Below, one piece after another: positions 9,970 to 17,900 of a DNA stretch of 64,000 nucleotides. The translations under genes were made by a program, and so were the position numbers. The DNA lies in assembly GCA_013215815.1 (NCBI GenBank), contig JABSQP010000007.1:1-64000 (forward strand), read 5' to 3'. How positions within the stretch are numbered: the first letter of the stretch is position 1; each line of letters begins with the position of its first letter. The notes under the pieces are model-generated. The model was given only the letters and a program-made list of their open reading frames with translations, searched no databases and was not told the origin of the DNA. The stretch comes from Alphaproteobacteria bacterium (lineage in GTDB: Bacteria; Pseudomonadota; Alphaproteobacteria; Micavibrionales; Micavibrionaceae).

Positions 9970-10067
9970 AGCTACTACTCGCTGCTGTTTGTAATTTTCC
10001 AAGGTTTCTAGCTCAAAAACCCTTTTTTGTCATGTTTTTTACTGATTTTTTCGAATTTCAGACAAAA

Positions 10068-10089
10068 AAACACCCCCGAAGGGGTGATT
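10068..10089 (-). terminator. Rho-independent terminator upstream of the dehydrogenase gene
   Basis: Read on the minus strand, the stem CACCCC/GGGGTG closes a TTCG-type loop and is followed by seven Ts. It lies about 260 bp beyond the rluD stop and about 100 bp before the ATG of the dehydrogenase gene. It could end the rluD operon, end a small RNA, or act as an attenuator in the dehydrogenase leader. Confidence 0.85.
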
Positions 10090-10346
10090 GAAAGTTTTAC
10101 TATGGGTACCAGATCGGTAAAAAGTTTAAAAAGAAGAAGGTAAAAAAGTTAAAAAATAAAAAAACACTCCATATTTACTGCGTTATATATGCGTTTGCCC
10201 CGCAAATCTCGCTACACTAGACCTCTCTAAAGCCGTTCCCTTGGCCTTTTATAAGGATGTCTAATTCTTTGCAATCCTTATACTTTTAGTATAGATAAAG
10301 TTTTATGTAAATTACAAATTTTTGGGCTATTTTTAGAAAAAAACTT
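10090..10346 (-). other. Gene-free stretch: possible small RNA or attenuated 5' leader
   Basis: This is most of the only gap above 300 bp in the window (9970-10346). On the minus strand it holds a promoter-like pair, TTGTAA and TATACT 18 bp apart (about 10288-10317), then an 8-bp inverted repeat ATAAGGAT/ATCCTTAT with a 15-base loop (10251-10281), a short TTTGC/GCAAA hairpin (about 10193-10206) and a long T/C-rich tract leading to the terminator at 10068-10089. This would give an RNA of about 210 nt. I do not recognise it as 6S, SRP, RNase P or tmRNA. Promoter and RNA are inferred; the repeats and terminator are seen. Confidence 0.4.
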
Positions 10347-11327
10347 TTAAAGAACTGATTTTGCTAATTTTTTTAGTGCCAAAAAATCATCCGGTAACGT
10401 TGCTTCAAATTGCATTTCTTCACCAGTTTTAGGGTGAATAAAGCCGATTTCAGCTGCATGAAGCGCTTGACGCGGAAAATCAAGTATCTCATCTCTGACG
10501 TCAGGCTCAAATCCAGAACGATTGAGCAATGAGCCACCCTCTTGGCGCGGAAGACCATAAATAGGATCTCCAACTAGCGGATGCTTAATATGCTGCATAT
10601 GGACGCGAATTTGGTGTGTTCGACCCGATTCTAGCTTACATTTAACCCAAGCCATCGCCTCACCGTAACGCTCTTCAATTTCGTAGTGCGTCACAGCTTC
10701 TTTACCACTCGAAAATTGAATAGCCATTTTAAGGCGGTTCGTCTTATGACGACCTATGGGAGCATCAACCTTCCCCTTTAAAAGGTTCGGCACACGCCAT
10801 AAAAGTGCCTTATAAATACGGCTTAGAGATCGATCAGATAGTTGGTCACTTAAATGTTGGTGAGCCATATCATTCTTTGCTACCACCATAAGTCCAGATG
10901 TTTCTTTATCTAACCGATGAACAATACCTGGACGCTTCACACCACCAATGCCAGACAAGCTGTCCCCACAGTGATGTAGAAGTGCATTAACAAGAGTTCC
11001 ATCAGGGTTTCCTGCACCAGGATGAACAACCATGTCTGCCGATTTATTAATGACTAAAAGATCATCATCTTCATAAACGATATTAAGAGGAATATTTTGC
11101 GCAGCGGGAAGATCATCAACAGCTGGTGGCACGGCGATCTCAACAACATCCCCTGCTTCGATTTTATGCTTGGGTAAAAAGATCTCTTGGCCGCCCAAGG
11201 ACACCATCCCCTCTTCGATAAGAGATTTAATTCGCGTACGTGATAATTCAGGACACAAATCAGCAAGCGCTTTATCCAGACGCAAACCAGCCATTGCCTC
11301 ATCAATTGAAAAAGATTGAATACTCAT
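10347..11327 (-). CDS. rluD: Ribosomal large-subunit pseudouridine synthase RluD
   Basis: Converts uridines in helix 69 of 23S rRNA (1911, 1915 and 1917 in E. coli) to pseudouridine. The 326 residues show an N-terminal S4 RNA-binding domain (about 12-75; RLDKALADL, SRTRIKSLIEEG) and a catalytic domain with HRLDKETSG, D140 being the catalytic aspartate. Length and motifs fit RluD better than RluC, though the two are close relatives. Its ATG overlaps the stop codon of the small membrane protein gene upstream (ATGA), so it is probably coupled to a two-gene leader operon of unknown function. Confidence 0.93.
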   Translation of the reverse strand: MSIQSFSIDEAMAGLRLDKALADLCPELSRTRIKSLIEEGMVSLGGQEIFLPKHKIEAGDVVEIAVPPAVDDLPAAQNIPLNIVYEDDDLLVINKSADMVVHPGAGNPDGTLVNALLHHCGDSLSGIGGVKRPGIVHRLDKETSGLMVVAKNDMAHQHLSDQLSDRSLSRIYKALLWRVPNLLKGKVDAPIGRHKTNRLKMAIQFSSGKEAVTHYEIEERYGEAMAWVKCKLESGRTHQIRVHMQHIKHPLVGDPIYGLPRQEGGSLLNRSGFEPDVRDEILDFPRQALHAAEIGFIHPKTGEEMQFEATLPDDFLALKKLAKSVL

Positions 11328-11530
11328 ATTGAAAAATTCACAGACATGCCTGCTTCTGGGTGTTGATTAGTTGTACAAAACTCGATCCCCCTACTCATAA
11401 TGCATTGAATAGGTTCAACAACTACTTCATGTACAATTGATCGGGCATCATCAAATGCTATTACTCCAACGACTAATATAATAAGAGACAATGCAACGCC
11501 CCCCAGAAAAACCATCTTAACTTTACTCAT
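11324..11530 (-). CDS. Small single-pass membrane protein, 68 aa
   Basis: One hydrophobic helix (about residues 7-26, VFLGGVALSLIILVVGVIAF) is followed by a 40-residue outward or periplasmic tail with two cysteines (C43 in PIQCIM and C52 in EFCTT). It is too short to name. The gene lies between a secreted propeller-like protein (stop three bases upstream of its ATG) and rluD (4-bp ATGA overlap), so it is almost certainly translated within that operon, which is the main support for its reality. Confidence 0.7.
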   Translation of the reverse strand: MSKVKMVFLGGVALSLIILVVGVIAFDDARSIVHEVVVEPIQCIMSRGIEFCTTNQHPEAGMSVNFSI

Positions 11531-11533
11531 CGC

Positions 11534-12835
11534 CTAATACCGCCCCTCGCAAGGATCTTCATAAGGATCTAAACCGGTTGCTGCAAAAATCCAACCATCA
11601 AAATACTCAGGAGACGATACACCCTCTTCATCTTCTTGTGGCTTTATGTTCTGTACGCGCCCTACCACAACACGCTCACCATAATGGCCTGATTTTATCT
11701 TAGAACCTTGTGCACCAAGACCATCCGAAAAATTCTCCACATCAAACAGCCGACCACGCGGAGATAAAGAGAGAATACTCACGTGATTACGATCCCAATC
11801 TTTGGAATCATCGTTTTTAACCCCATCAAGTAGCGCTTGAATTCTGCCATCTTCATAACTAATCAGGCTAGCCGCTCTATAATCTGTTCTCCCTTGATAG
11901 AAACGCTGCCATATAACCGTTCCATCAGGCGCTGTCTTCATAACCCAAGCTCCTATATTATCTACATCAGCGCCCTTTACGTACCCAGCCGTCACAATAC
12001 TTCCATTTTTTTGGGTAAACGCCTGATTAATTGATGCGTTACGTCCTCTTAAATATGGTTTTTGCCAAATAAGAGCTCCTTTATCATCAACACGTGTAAT
12101 CCATCCAGCCATCTGACCATTCGTCTGTTCAACACTACCGGCAAGTGTATAATGTCCATCACCAGCAAGTTCTACATGGTTGAACTGTGTAGCGGATCCT
12201 GGACTATACTGTCTCTTCCATAACTTACGGCCATCTGTTGTAATCTTGTAAAGAACTGCCTTTGCGTCCTCTCTTCCTAGCTGCGTCCGCGCAACAGAAA
12301 TCACATAGCTTTTCCCTGTTTTAGATGGTGCAAAGCTTAAAGATTTAAGAGAAGCACCTTTTTCAAAAACAGGATACTCCCGCAAACGTTGGCCACTTTC
12401 GTTATAAAACGCCATATAAAAACCATTTCCACTTTTCCTACGGATATTACCTAAGACAGCATAACCATCCTCACGTTTTAGAATAACATCAATGGTTTTA
12501 TCTTTATTGCTGTCTTGCCTTTTCTCCCACAACGCGCGCCCGCGTGCATCTATCTTAGCAATAAAGGGTTTGTACATATCATCCGATTTATCTTTTGTAT
12601 AAGAACCAACAACAATAAATGTCCCATCCTCACCTAAGGCAAAATCAGATATTTGCTCCATTCCATCCTGACCATAAAAACCATTCCAAACGCTTGGTGT
12701 ATTAAACAGCGGTGGCTTTAGCGTCACTAACGTTTCAGGTAAAACGCTACAATCCTGAGCTTGTGCAGGAGCAAACGCGCCCGACGAAAACGACAGAAAT
12801 AGTGAAAAAACGGCAATTGAGGCTTTTATCTTCAT
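11534..12835 (-). CDS. Secreted beta-propeller-like repeat protein
   Basis: A signal peptide (about residues 1-26, ending APAQA) leads a 433-residue exported protein. The body repeats a pattern of the form 'x-DGR-x-LW-K-R/Q-x-Y' about every 50 residues: KIDARGRALWEKR, KITTDGRKLWKRQYS, RVDDKGALIWQKPY and KTAPDGTVIWQRFY. Each repeat is preceded by a strand such as GYAVLGNI, HYTLAGSV or SIVTAGYV. This fits a bladed propeller of the kind seen in PQQ-like and delta-60 repeat proteins, but no catalytic residues can be assigned. Two cysteines, near the mature N-terminus and in the C-terminal DPCEGRY, could form a disulfide that closes the ring. It is the first gene of an operon with the 68-aa membrane protein and rluD. 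Confidence 0.75.
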   Translation of the reverse strand: MKIKASIAVFSLFLSFSSGAFAPAQAQDCSVLPETLVTLKPPLFNTPSVWNGFYGQDGMEQISDFALGEDGTFIVVGSYTKDKSDDMYKPFIAKIDARGRALWEKRQDSNKDKTIDVILKREDGYAVLGNIRRKSGNGFYMAFYNESGQRLREYPVFEKGASLKSLSFAPSKTGKSYVISVARTQLGREDAKAVLYKITTDGRKLWKRQYSPGSATQFNHVELAGDGHYTLAGSVEQTNGQMAGWITRVDDKGALIWQKPYLRGRNASINQAFTQKNGSIVTAGYVKGADVDNIGAWVMKTAPDGTVIWQRFYQGRTDYRAASLISYEDGRIQALLDGVKNDDSKDWDRNHVSILSLSPRGRLFDVENFSDGLGAQGSKIKSGHYGERVVVGRVQNIKPQEDEEGVSSPEYFDGWIFAATGLDPYEDPCEGRY

Positions 12836-12915
12836 AGATCAATAGTTTAAGGTGAAGAGACACAAAAGTCACGGATGTTTAATACGAAACCTATAGCAAT
12901 AAAAAGCGTCTTTAT

Positions 12916-13977
12916 ATGAAAATCCTAATAATTAGCGATGCTTGGAAACCGCAGATAAACGGGGTTGTCCGTACTTATGAATACTTAATTCCCGAGCTAG
13001 AAAAGCGTAATCATAGCGTTAAAGTAATTGGACCGTCCGATTTTCCATTTACGATAGCAATGCCCGGATATAGTGAAATCCGTCTTGCTTTATTTGCTAG
13101 AAACTGTCTCTCACAAATGATCGAAGAGTATTCTCCAGACACGATCCATATCGCGACGGAAGGCCCCCTTGGTATGGCCGCTCAGAAATATTGTAAGAAA
13201 TCGAACATTTCTTTTTCTACAAGCTACCACACGCAATTTCCCGACTATATAAAGCGCCGTATAAAACAAATTATGCCCTTCGCCGCAAAGTTTTTTTACA
13301 AGAAAGCTGTTCAAAAAATAGTTCGTTTTCACAATTCGGCTGCATCAGTTCTTGTCACAACCAATAGCATTAAACAGCAACTATTAGATTGGGGCATTCA
13401 AACGCCTATTGCTGAATTTACGCGCGGCGTCGATTTATCAACTTTCAATTTATCGAAAAATGATCAACCGCTTTATGCTGATTTGAAAAAACCTGTCGCT
13501 CTTTATGTCGGCCGGATTGCCATAGAAAAAAGCATTGAAGATTTCCTTGATATGAAATGGCAAGGATCCAAAGTCGTTGTAGGGCAAGGCCCTGACGAAA
13601 CAGCACTGAAAGAAAAATATCCCGAAGCAGTTTTTGTAGGCAAGAAAACAGGCGATGATCTCTCGAACCATTACCGCTGCGCAGATTTATTCGTTTTCCC
13701 ATCGACGACGGATACGTTTGGAATGGTCTTGGTGGAGGCGCTCGCTTGCGGCTTACCTATCGCGGCTTATCACGCACCTGGCCCACAAGATATCGTTACA
13801 AAAAACTATCTCGGTGTTTTGAATAAAGATTTGTCAATCGCTGCGCAGGAGGCCATAAAGCAATCTGAATATACTGACAGAAGGCACGATCATGTGCGCA
13901 CCCACTACACTTGGGAAAAAGCTGCAGATCAATTTATCAATGCATGCCCTACTATCAACGAAGAAGAGGCTGCATAA
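12916..13977 (+). CDS. Glycosyltransferase family 4 (GT-B fold)
   Basis: A 353-residue retaining glycosyltransferase. The N-terminal half begins MKILIISDAWKPQINGVVRT, the usual acceptor-domain signature of MgtA/SqdX-like enzymes (PINGV-type loop). The donor half contains LYVGRIAIEKSIEDFL and the DX7E motif ending at E274 in TFGMVLVEALACGLP. Relatives transfer mannose, glucose or sulfoquinovose to lipids; donor and acceptor here are not readable. The stop codon directly abuts the ATG of cpdR, so the two are co-transcribed, a curious link between envelope glycolipid synthesis and a proteolysis adaptor. It diverges from the propeller operon. Confidence 0.9.
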   Translation: MKILIISDAWKPQINGVVRTYEYLIPELEKRNHSVKVIGPSDFPFTIAMPGYSEIRLALFARNCLSQMIEEYSPDTIHIATEGPLGMAAQKYCKKSNISFSTSYHTQFPDYIKRRIKQIMPFAAKFFYKKAVQKIVRFHNSAASVLVTTNSIKQQLLDWGIQTPIAEFTRGVDLSTFNLSKNDQPLYADLKKPVALYVGRIAIEKSIEDFLDMKWQGSKVVVGQGPDETALKEKYPEAVFVGKKTGDDLSNHYRCADLFVFPSTTDTFGMVLVEALACGLPIAAYHAPGPQDIVTKNYLGVLNKDLSIAAQEAIKQSEYTDRRHDHVRTHYTWEKAADQFINACPTINEEEAA

Positions 13978-14343
13978 ATGGCTCGCATTCTCCTTGTTGA
14001 TGATGATTTAAGCTTACTGGAGTTTTCCAGCAAGGCTCTTGAAGCAAATGGATATGAAGTAGAAACTTATGATAATGGATTGGATGCCTTTCAAAGCTTT
14101 CAAAACGCTATAAAAGAGAATAAACCGTACAGTCTACTCCTTACAGATATTGTCATGCCGGGTATGGATGGCTTTGAACTCGCCAAGAAGGTTTCTTATA
14201 GTGCCCCTCATACAAAGATCTTATTCATGACGGGTTTTAGTGGAATGGCTGCAAAAGGCAGTGATAATCAAAAAATTATGAGCAAACCCTTTCACCTGAA
14301 GGATTTAATCACTCAAGTCGAAAATATTCTAGACGATGGTTAA
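13978..14343 (+). CDS. cpdR: CpdR-like response regulator
   Basis: A 121-residue receiver that closely resembles CpdR, the adaptor that, when unphosphorylated, directs ClpXP to substrates in Caulobacter and is controlled by CckA-ChpT. The shared landmarks are YDNGLDA, SLLLTDIVMPGMDG with phospho-acceptor D57, the switch T85 in ILFMTGF and SKPFHLKDL with K103. The acidic pair D8/D9 is intact. The gene follows a glycosyltransferase without a gap. The C-terminus is DDG rather than a hydrophobic ClpXP-type tail. A CckA-like kinase is encoded 8 kb away, but whether it feeds this protein is inference. Confidence 0.85.
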   Translation: MARILLVDDDLSLLEFSSKALEANGYEVETYDNGLDAFQSFQNAIKENKPYSLLLTDIVMPGMDGFELAKKVSYSAPHTKILFMTGFSGMAAKGSDNQKIMSKPFHLKDLITQVENILDDG

Positions 14344-14398
14344 AAAAACACTTGAAAAGTGAGCTCAATTTCTATTTTGTATCACCAACCGCAAGAGT

Positions 14399-14473
14399 GG
14401 GCGGTTAGCTCAGCGGTAGAGCACTTGCTCGACACGCAAGGGGTCACTGGTTCAATCCCAGTACCGCCCACCA
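14399..14473 (+). tRNA. tRNA-Val (anticodon GAC)
   Basis: Full cloverleaf: acceptor stem GGGCGGT/ACCGCCC, D stem GCTC/GAGC, anticodon stem CTTGC/GCAAG, T stem ACTGG/CCAGT with loop TTCAATC, discriminator A and encoded CCA (14471-14473). The seven-base anticodon loop is TCGACAC, which puts GAC at 34-36 and C, not the usual U, at position 33. It lies between cpdR and the convergent COG0523 gene. Confidence 0.95.
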
Positions 14474-14511
14474 TTCCTTCTAGATCCTTTCGCAGACCAA
14501 ACGTATAGATG

Positions 14512-15732
14512 CTACGCTGCCTCTTTAAACCATTCAGGGAATGGATCTTTTAACTTTTCTGATTCATCTTGCTCATCTAGATAGTTCTTCACAAGGCATT
14601 CATCCAATCGTTTTTGAATAGCTTTTTGCTCCATTTCGCTTTTAAGACCAATGAAGACAATTTCCTGCCTACGATCACCGTAATCATCCGACCAGTTATT
14701 ACTAATCATGCTTTCAAAATCACTGCCATCCGGCCAACGATCTTTGGGGATGGATGCCCACCAGCGACCAATACCTTCGTGCCTAACAAATGCACCTGCT
14801 TGAGAAACTTCACCTACAAAATTAGGGCGTGATGATAACCAGAAGAATCCTTTTGCGCGCACAACGCCTGGCCACTCTTGATTGAAAAAGTCATAAAGTT
14901 TTTCAGGATTAAATGGCTCACGTGCACGGTATACAAAGCTAATAATGCCATACTCTTCTGTTTCCGGAACGTGTTCGTCAGGATTATATAGTTCTTGAGC
15001 CCATAGTGCGTGCTCTTGCGCTTCTTCTAGATTATAAAGACCTGTATCCATGACTTCATTCATATCGACTTGAGAAAGAGTCGTTTCAATGACCTTTGCT
15101 TTTGCATTCAAACCACGAATGATAGCCTTAACAGTCTCTAATTCTTCGGCTGAAACCAAGTCAACTTTGTTGAGAATAATAACATTCGCAAATTCAATTT
15201 GTTCAACAAGTAAGTCCACTAAAGTGCGCTCATCTTCTTCACCAAGACTTTCTCCTTGGTCTTTTAAGAAATCGGTAGAACTATAGTTTTTGATAAGGTT
15301 GGCGGCATCAACAACTGTCACCATGGTGTCAAGCTGTGATACATCTGAAAGACTGTGCCCCTCTTCATCACGAAAATCAAAAGTCGTCGCAACAGGAAGA
15401 GGCTCGGAAATACCAGTACTTTCGATAAGAAGGTAATCGAATTTACCCTCCTCTGCTAAATTACGAACTTGTTCTAAAAGATCTTCGCGCAAAGTGCAGC
15501 AGATACACCCATTGCTCATTTCCACGAGCTTCTCTTCGGTACGAGAAAGATCAGCGCCACCTTTTTCAACAAGCGCTGCATCAATATTGACTTCACTCAT
15601 ATCATTAACAATCACGGCAACTTTTTTACCTTCGCGGTTATTGAGGACGTGATTGAGTAGTGTCGTTTTACCGGCTCCCAAAAAACCAGATAGAACGGTT
15701 ACAGGAAGTTTTTTCGAGACTGTTTCAAGCAT
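14512..15732 (-). CDS. COG0523 (CobW/ZigA-type) metallochaperone GTPase
   Basis: A 406-residue G3E-family P-loop GTPase thought to deliver metal, usually zinc, to client proteins. Walker A is [12 protein letters not shown] (16-27), the metal-binding CxCC motif is at C76-C79 (NGCICCT), and the base-specificity motif is NKVD. The C-terminal CobW_C domain (about 265-390) is present, with [13 protein letters not shown] and GRWW typical of the ZigA/ZagA branch. A perfect 31-bp palindrome 16 bp before the ATG resembles a Zur operator, and zinc-starvation induction is known for this branch, so I infer zinc-responsive control. The exact subfamily is uncertain, and a cobalamin role is unlikely because no cob genes are nearby. 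Confidence 0.9.
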   Translation of the reverse strand: MLETVSKKLPVTVLSGFLGAGKTTLLNHVLNNREGKKVAVIVNDMSEVNIDAALVEKGGADLSRTEEKLVEMSNGCICCTLREDLLEQVRNLAEEGKFDYLLIESTGISEPLPVATTFDFRDEEGHSLSDVSQLDTMVTVVDAANLIKNYSSTDFLKDQGESLGEEDERTLVDLLVEQIEFANVIILNKVDLVSAEELETVKAIIRGLNAKAKVIETTLSQVDMNEVMDTGLYNLEEAQEHALWAQELYNPDEHVPETEEYGIISFVYRAREPFNPEKLYDFFNQEWPGVVRAKGFFWLSSRPNFVGEVSQAGAFVRHEGIGRWWASIPKDRWPDGSDFESMISNNWSDDYGDRRQEIVFIGLKSEMEQKAIQKRLDECLVKNYLDEQDESEKLKDPFPEWFKEAA

Positions 15733-15747
15733 ATTAAGCGCTTTCTT

Positions 15748-15778
15748 TATAAAACTGTTACAATGTAACAGTTTTATA
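15748..15778 (-). promoter_or_regulatory. Perfect 31-bp palindrome, probable Zur operator
   Basis: Arms TATAAAACTGTTACA and TGTAACAGTTTTATA surround one central base. The core TGTTACA-A-TGTAACA resembles the Zur/Fur-family consensus TGTTATA-N-TATAACA. It sits 16-46 bp before the start codon of the COG0523 gene and overlaps any plausible promoter, as expected of a repressor site. The palindrome is seen; the identity of the regulator is inferred from the downstream gene. Confidence 0.75.
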
Positions 15779-15867
15779 GCGTGTTAACCGAGAATTGCAA
15801 GAAACAAAGATTTTAGTTACGCTTTACCCCTTCTTAAAAACTTTTCGAACAATTGTCTCTCGGAAAA

Positions 15868-15902
15868 AGAAAACCCGCGGGTAGATTGCTCTACACCGCG
15901 GG
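15868..15902 (-). terminator. Rho-independent terminator of the formyltransferase gene
   Basis: On the minus strand a 12-bp stem (CCCGCGG plus GTAGA arms with one bulged base) closes a four-base loop and is followed by TTTTCTTTTT. It lies about 30-60 bp after the stop codon of the gene ending at 15931. Confidence 0.88.
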
Positions 15903-15930
15903 CTCTGTGGTGGGGAAACTTTATAAATTT

Positions 15931-17016
15931 TTATGTAATCATTCGCATACCGTCATATTGCTTTGGTGGCTGAGTGCGCGTCGAAGACTGTGGCGCTGAA
16001 ATACCGCCTACCGTATTAGAAGCAGGGCGCCCATATCTTCTATTAACAGCCTCTTCAATTGCTGCTCTAAGGCCAGATCTATGTTCACTATTATTTGCAA
16101 AAGCGTTTGCCAATGGATCCCATTCTTTTTTCGGTTGGTCTATCCAAACACCGCCATCCATTTTGAAATCTCTAACTTCTTCAGGAGAAGGATAGCTATA
16201 CAAACTTCCTTTTCGTCTATCCTGCACCATTCGGCTTCTCGGTTTACCGCTCTCTAACACATCGCCTAACGCTTTCATAACATGGCCTGTGCCTGCATTG
16301 ATGTGGGTTGGATCGCTGTAATGCGCCAAAAGGCTTTTATCAGGATCAAATGTAATAGGCGTCGCCCCTAAAACAGCTCCCGTATCGATAGTCGGATCAA
16401 CAATCTCGTGCAAAGTTACATCAAACGTAGGAACGCCTTCAGCTGCTGCCCTGAATACTGGTAACAAACCTCTGTGATCAGGCAAGCGTCCAGGGTGTAA
16501 GTTCCACAAGAAGCCTTCACCTTGTTTCTGTGAATCACCGCTAATTTCAAATCTCTTGGAACGAAACGCATCGATAACAGGTTGTTGGAATATTTGTAAT
16601 CCGCGATCACAAATACCACCGATTAGGCCTTCCGTTTCTTTCACATACTCGATATGTGCTTCAGAATTAACATCATCAACTACGAATGCTTTAACACCAG
16701 CATCTTTATATATTTGGCACAGCTGCTTAGGAGAATAGCAAATTTTCTTCTTTGGCTTTCCATCTTTAGTCAAAATGGGACTAGATTGCGCATCCATATA
16801 AGGAATAATGATGTCATTCATTAACTCTCTATCATAGAAAGTAAACTCACTCATTTCATCAGAATATGCATGAGGGTTTCCAGACTTAGGCGCGCCCGGG
16901 AAAACCATAATTGGTTGTATACCCATAGCAATAAGCTGTGGAATTCGCTGATTCAACCCAAGCAAGGTCGAGTAGCTGCTTCCTGAATACAACAAAATTT
17001 TTCTTGCCTGTTCCAT
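15931..17016 (-). CDS. Formyltransferase-fold protein (PurN/Fmt-like catalytic domain)
   Basis: A 361-residue protein whose central segment carries the formyltransferase catalytic triad: N172 and H174 in NLHPGRLPDHRG and D211 in DPTIDTGAVL. The family normally moves a formyl group from 10-formyl-tetrahydrofolate to an amine (GAR, Met-tRNA, sugar nucleotide). The N-terminal ~160 residues are longer than in PurN, and the C-terminal ~60 residues (RRYGRPASNTVGGIS onwards) are disordered and rich in Ser, Pro and Gln. Neither purM nor def is nearby, so a housekeeping role is unlikely. It follows an XRE regulator by 7 bp, so the pair forms a self-contained operon. The acceptor is unknown. Confidence 0.8.
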   Translation of the reverse strand: MEQARKILLYSGSSYSTLLGLNQRIPQLIAMGIQPIMVFPGAPKSGNPHAYSDEMSEFTFYDRELMNDIIIPYMDAQSSPILTKDGKPKKKICYSPKQLCQIYKDAGVKAFVVDDVNSEAHIEYVKETEGLIGGICDRGLQIFQQPVIDAFRSKRFEISGDSQKQGEGFLWNLHPGRLPDHRGLLPVFRAAAEGVPTFDVTLHEIVDPTIDTGAVLGATPITFDPDKSLLAHYSDPTHINAGTGHVMKALGDVLESGKPRSRMVQDRRKGSLYSYPSPEEVRDFKMDGGVWIDQPKKEWDPLANAFANNSEHRSGLRAAIEEAVNRRYGRPASNTVGGISAPQSSTRTQPPKQYDGMRMIT

Positions 17017-17023
17017 TTATACT

Positions 17024-17671
17024 CTAATCTATTTTTTCGGCTATCGTATCCCAAGCCACATTAAATAAAACTCTAAATCCATTGGAAAATTCTTTGTTTG
17101 ATAAAACAAGAACTCTAGAATTTTCCCCATCAAAATTTAAAAACGCCAGCTTATCACCGTAAGCATAGAAGGATTTCTCATTAAACAACTTTTCAGGAAC
17201 CCATCTATATTCTGCAAAGCCTTTTGAAATTAAATTCAGTTCGCCTTTCTTTGCAGTAATTTTAACGTTCACATTATCACCTACTAAACTCATTCTTTGA
17301 GCATGCATCCGGTGATTTTCTTTGCCCATCAATTCTATCCAGTTATCTGGTCTAGCATTAAATAAACAAAATTCGCCGCCAACTTCTTTAGCCGTATTGT
17401 ATATGTCATCCATAAAGCTCATAAAATCGTCTTTACCGTCATATACTTGGATGGTTTCTTTCGCCCATCGTACACCGTCATTCTCGGTGAACTCTACACC
17501 CTCACGTTCATAGAACCGCTGTATGTCCGTTAAACGTGTGCCCGACACATCACTTTGGCCGCTTTCAATTTTAGAGAGAGTGTTTGCCGCAATTCCCAGA
17601 TATTGGGCTACATGCCCCTGAGATACATCTAACATCGCTCTCGCCGCTCTCATTTGCGTCGGTGTAATCAT
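17024..17671 (-). CDS. XRE-family regulator with a TrmB-like C-terminal domain
   Basis: A helix-turn-helix of the lambda-repressor class fills residues 4-58 (MRAARAMLDVSQGHVAQYLG, then NTLSKIESG). The remaining 150 residues form a sensor-like region. Its end (KLAFLNFDGENSRVLVLSNK, then FRVLFNVAWDTIAEKI) resembles the C-terminal part of TrmB-like and PLD-like effector domains, in which a 'F-x-x-x-W-x-x-A' helix closes the fold. The resemblance is by eye only. It is encoded 7 bp before the formyltransferase gene. A TTAACG-AAA-CGTTAA palindrome lies 37 bp before its ATG and may be its own operator. A divergent small gene shares the intergenic region. Confidence 0.8.
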   Translation of the reverse strand: MITPTQMRAARAMLDVSQGHVAQYLGIAANTLSKIESGQSDVSGTRLTDIQRFYEREGVEFTENDGVRWAKETIQVYDGKDDFMSFMDDIYNTAKEVGGEFCLFNARPDNWIELMGKENHRMHAQRMSLVGDNVNVKITAKKGELNLISKGFAEYRWVPEKLFNEKSFYAYGDKLAFLNFDGENSRVLVLSNKEFSNGFRVLFNVAWDTIAEKID

Positions 17672-17707
17672 GTTTCTTCGCTTTCCCCAGATTGTTATTC
17701 ATAATTA

Positions 17708-17722
17708 TTAACGAAACGTTAA
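17708..17722. promoter_or_regulatory. Palindrome TTAACG-AAA-CGTTAA, possible operator
   Basis: Six-base arms with a three-base centre lie between the XRE gene and the divergent gene at 17901. The related string TTTTTTAACG occurs again at about 17833-17842. XRE regulators often bind such sites near their own start. The palindrome is seen, its role is inferred. Confidence 0.4.
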
Positions 17723-17900
17723 CATGATTTATGGTGCCTTTATAGCAGGAAATTTTATCAATGCAAGGGATTTTTTTCATATTCTTGGAAGAAAATTGTC
17801 CCCTTGGGGAGAAATATTAACTTTTTTAACTGTTTTTTAACGATTTTTCTTTACTTTGACCGTTATCGCAACTATTATGAAAAACATTACGGAAAGTTAA

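Noticed and set aside
10149-10172. Seven-residue peptide MECFFIF as an attenuation leader.
   Set aside because: No ribosome-binding site, and the Phe codons come from a T-rich tract; mentioned only as a possibility within the leader finding.
15931-17016. purN or fmt housekeeping gene.
   Set aside because: The catalytic triad is present, but size, tail, XRE neighbour and missing purM or def context do not fit.
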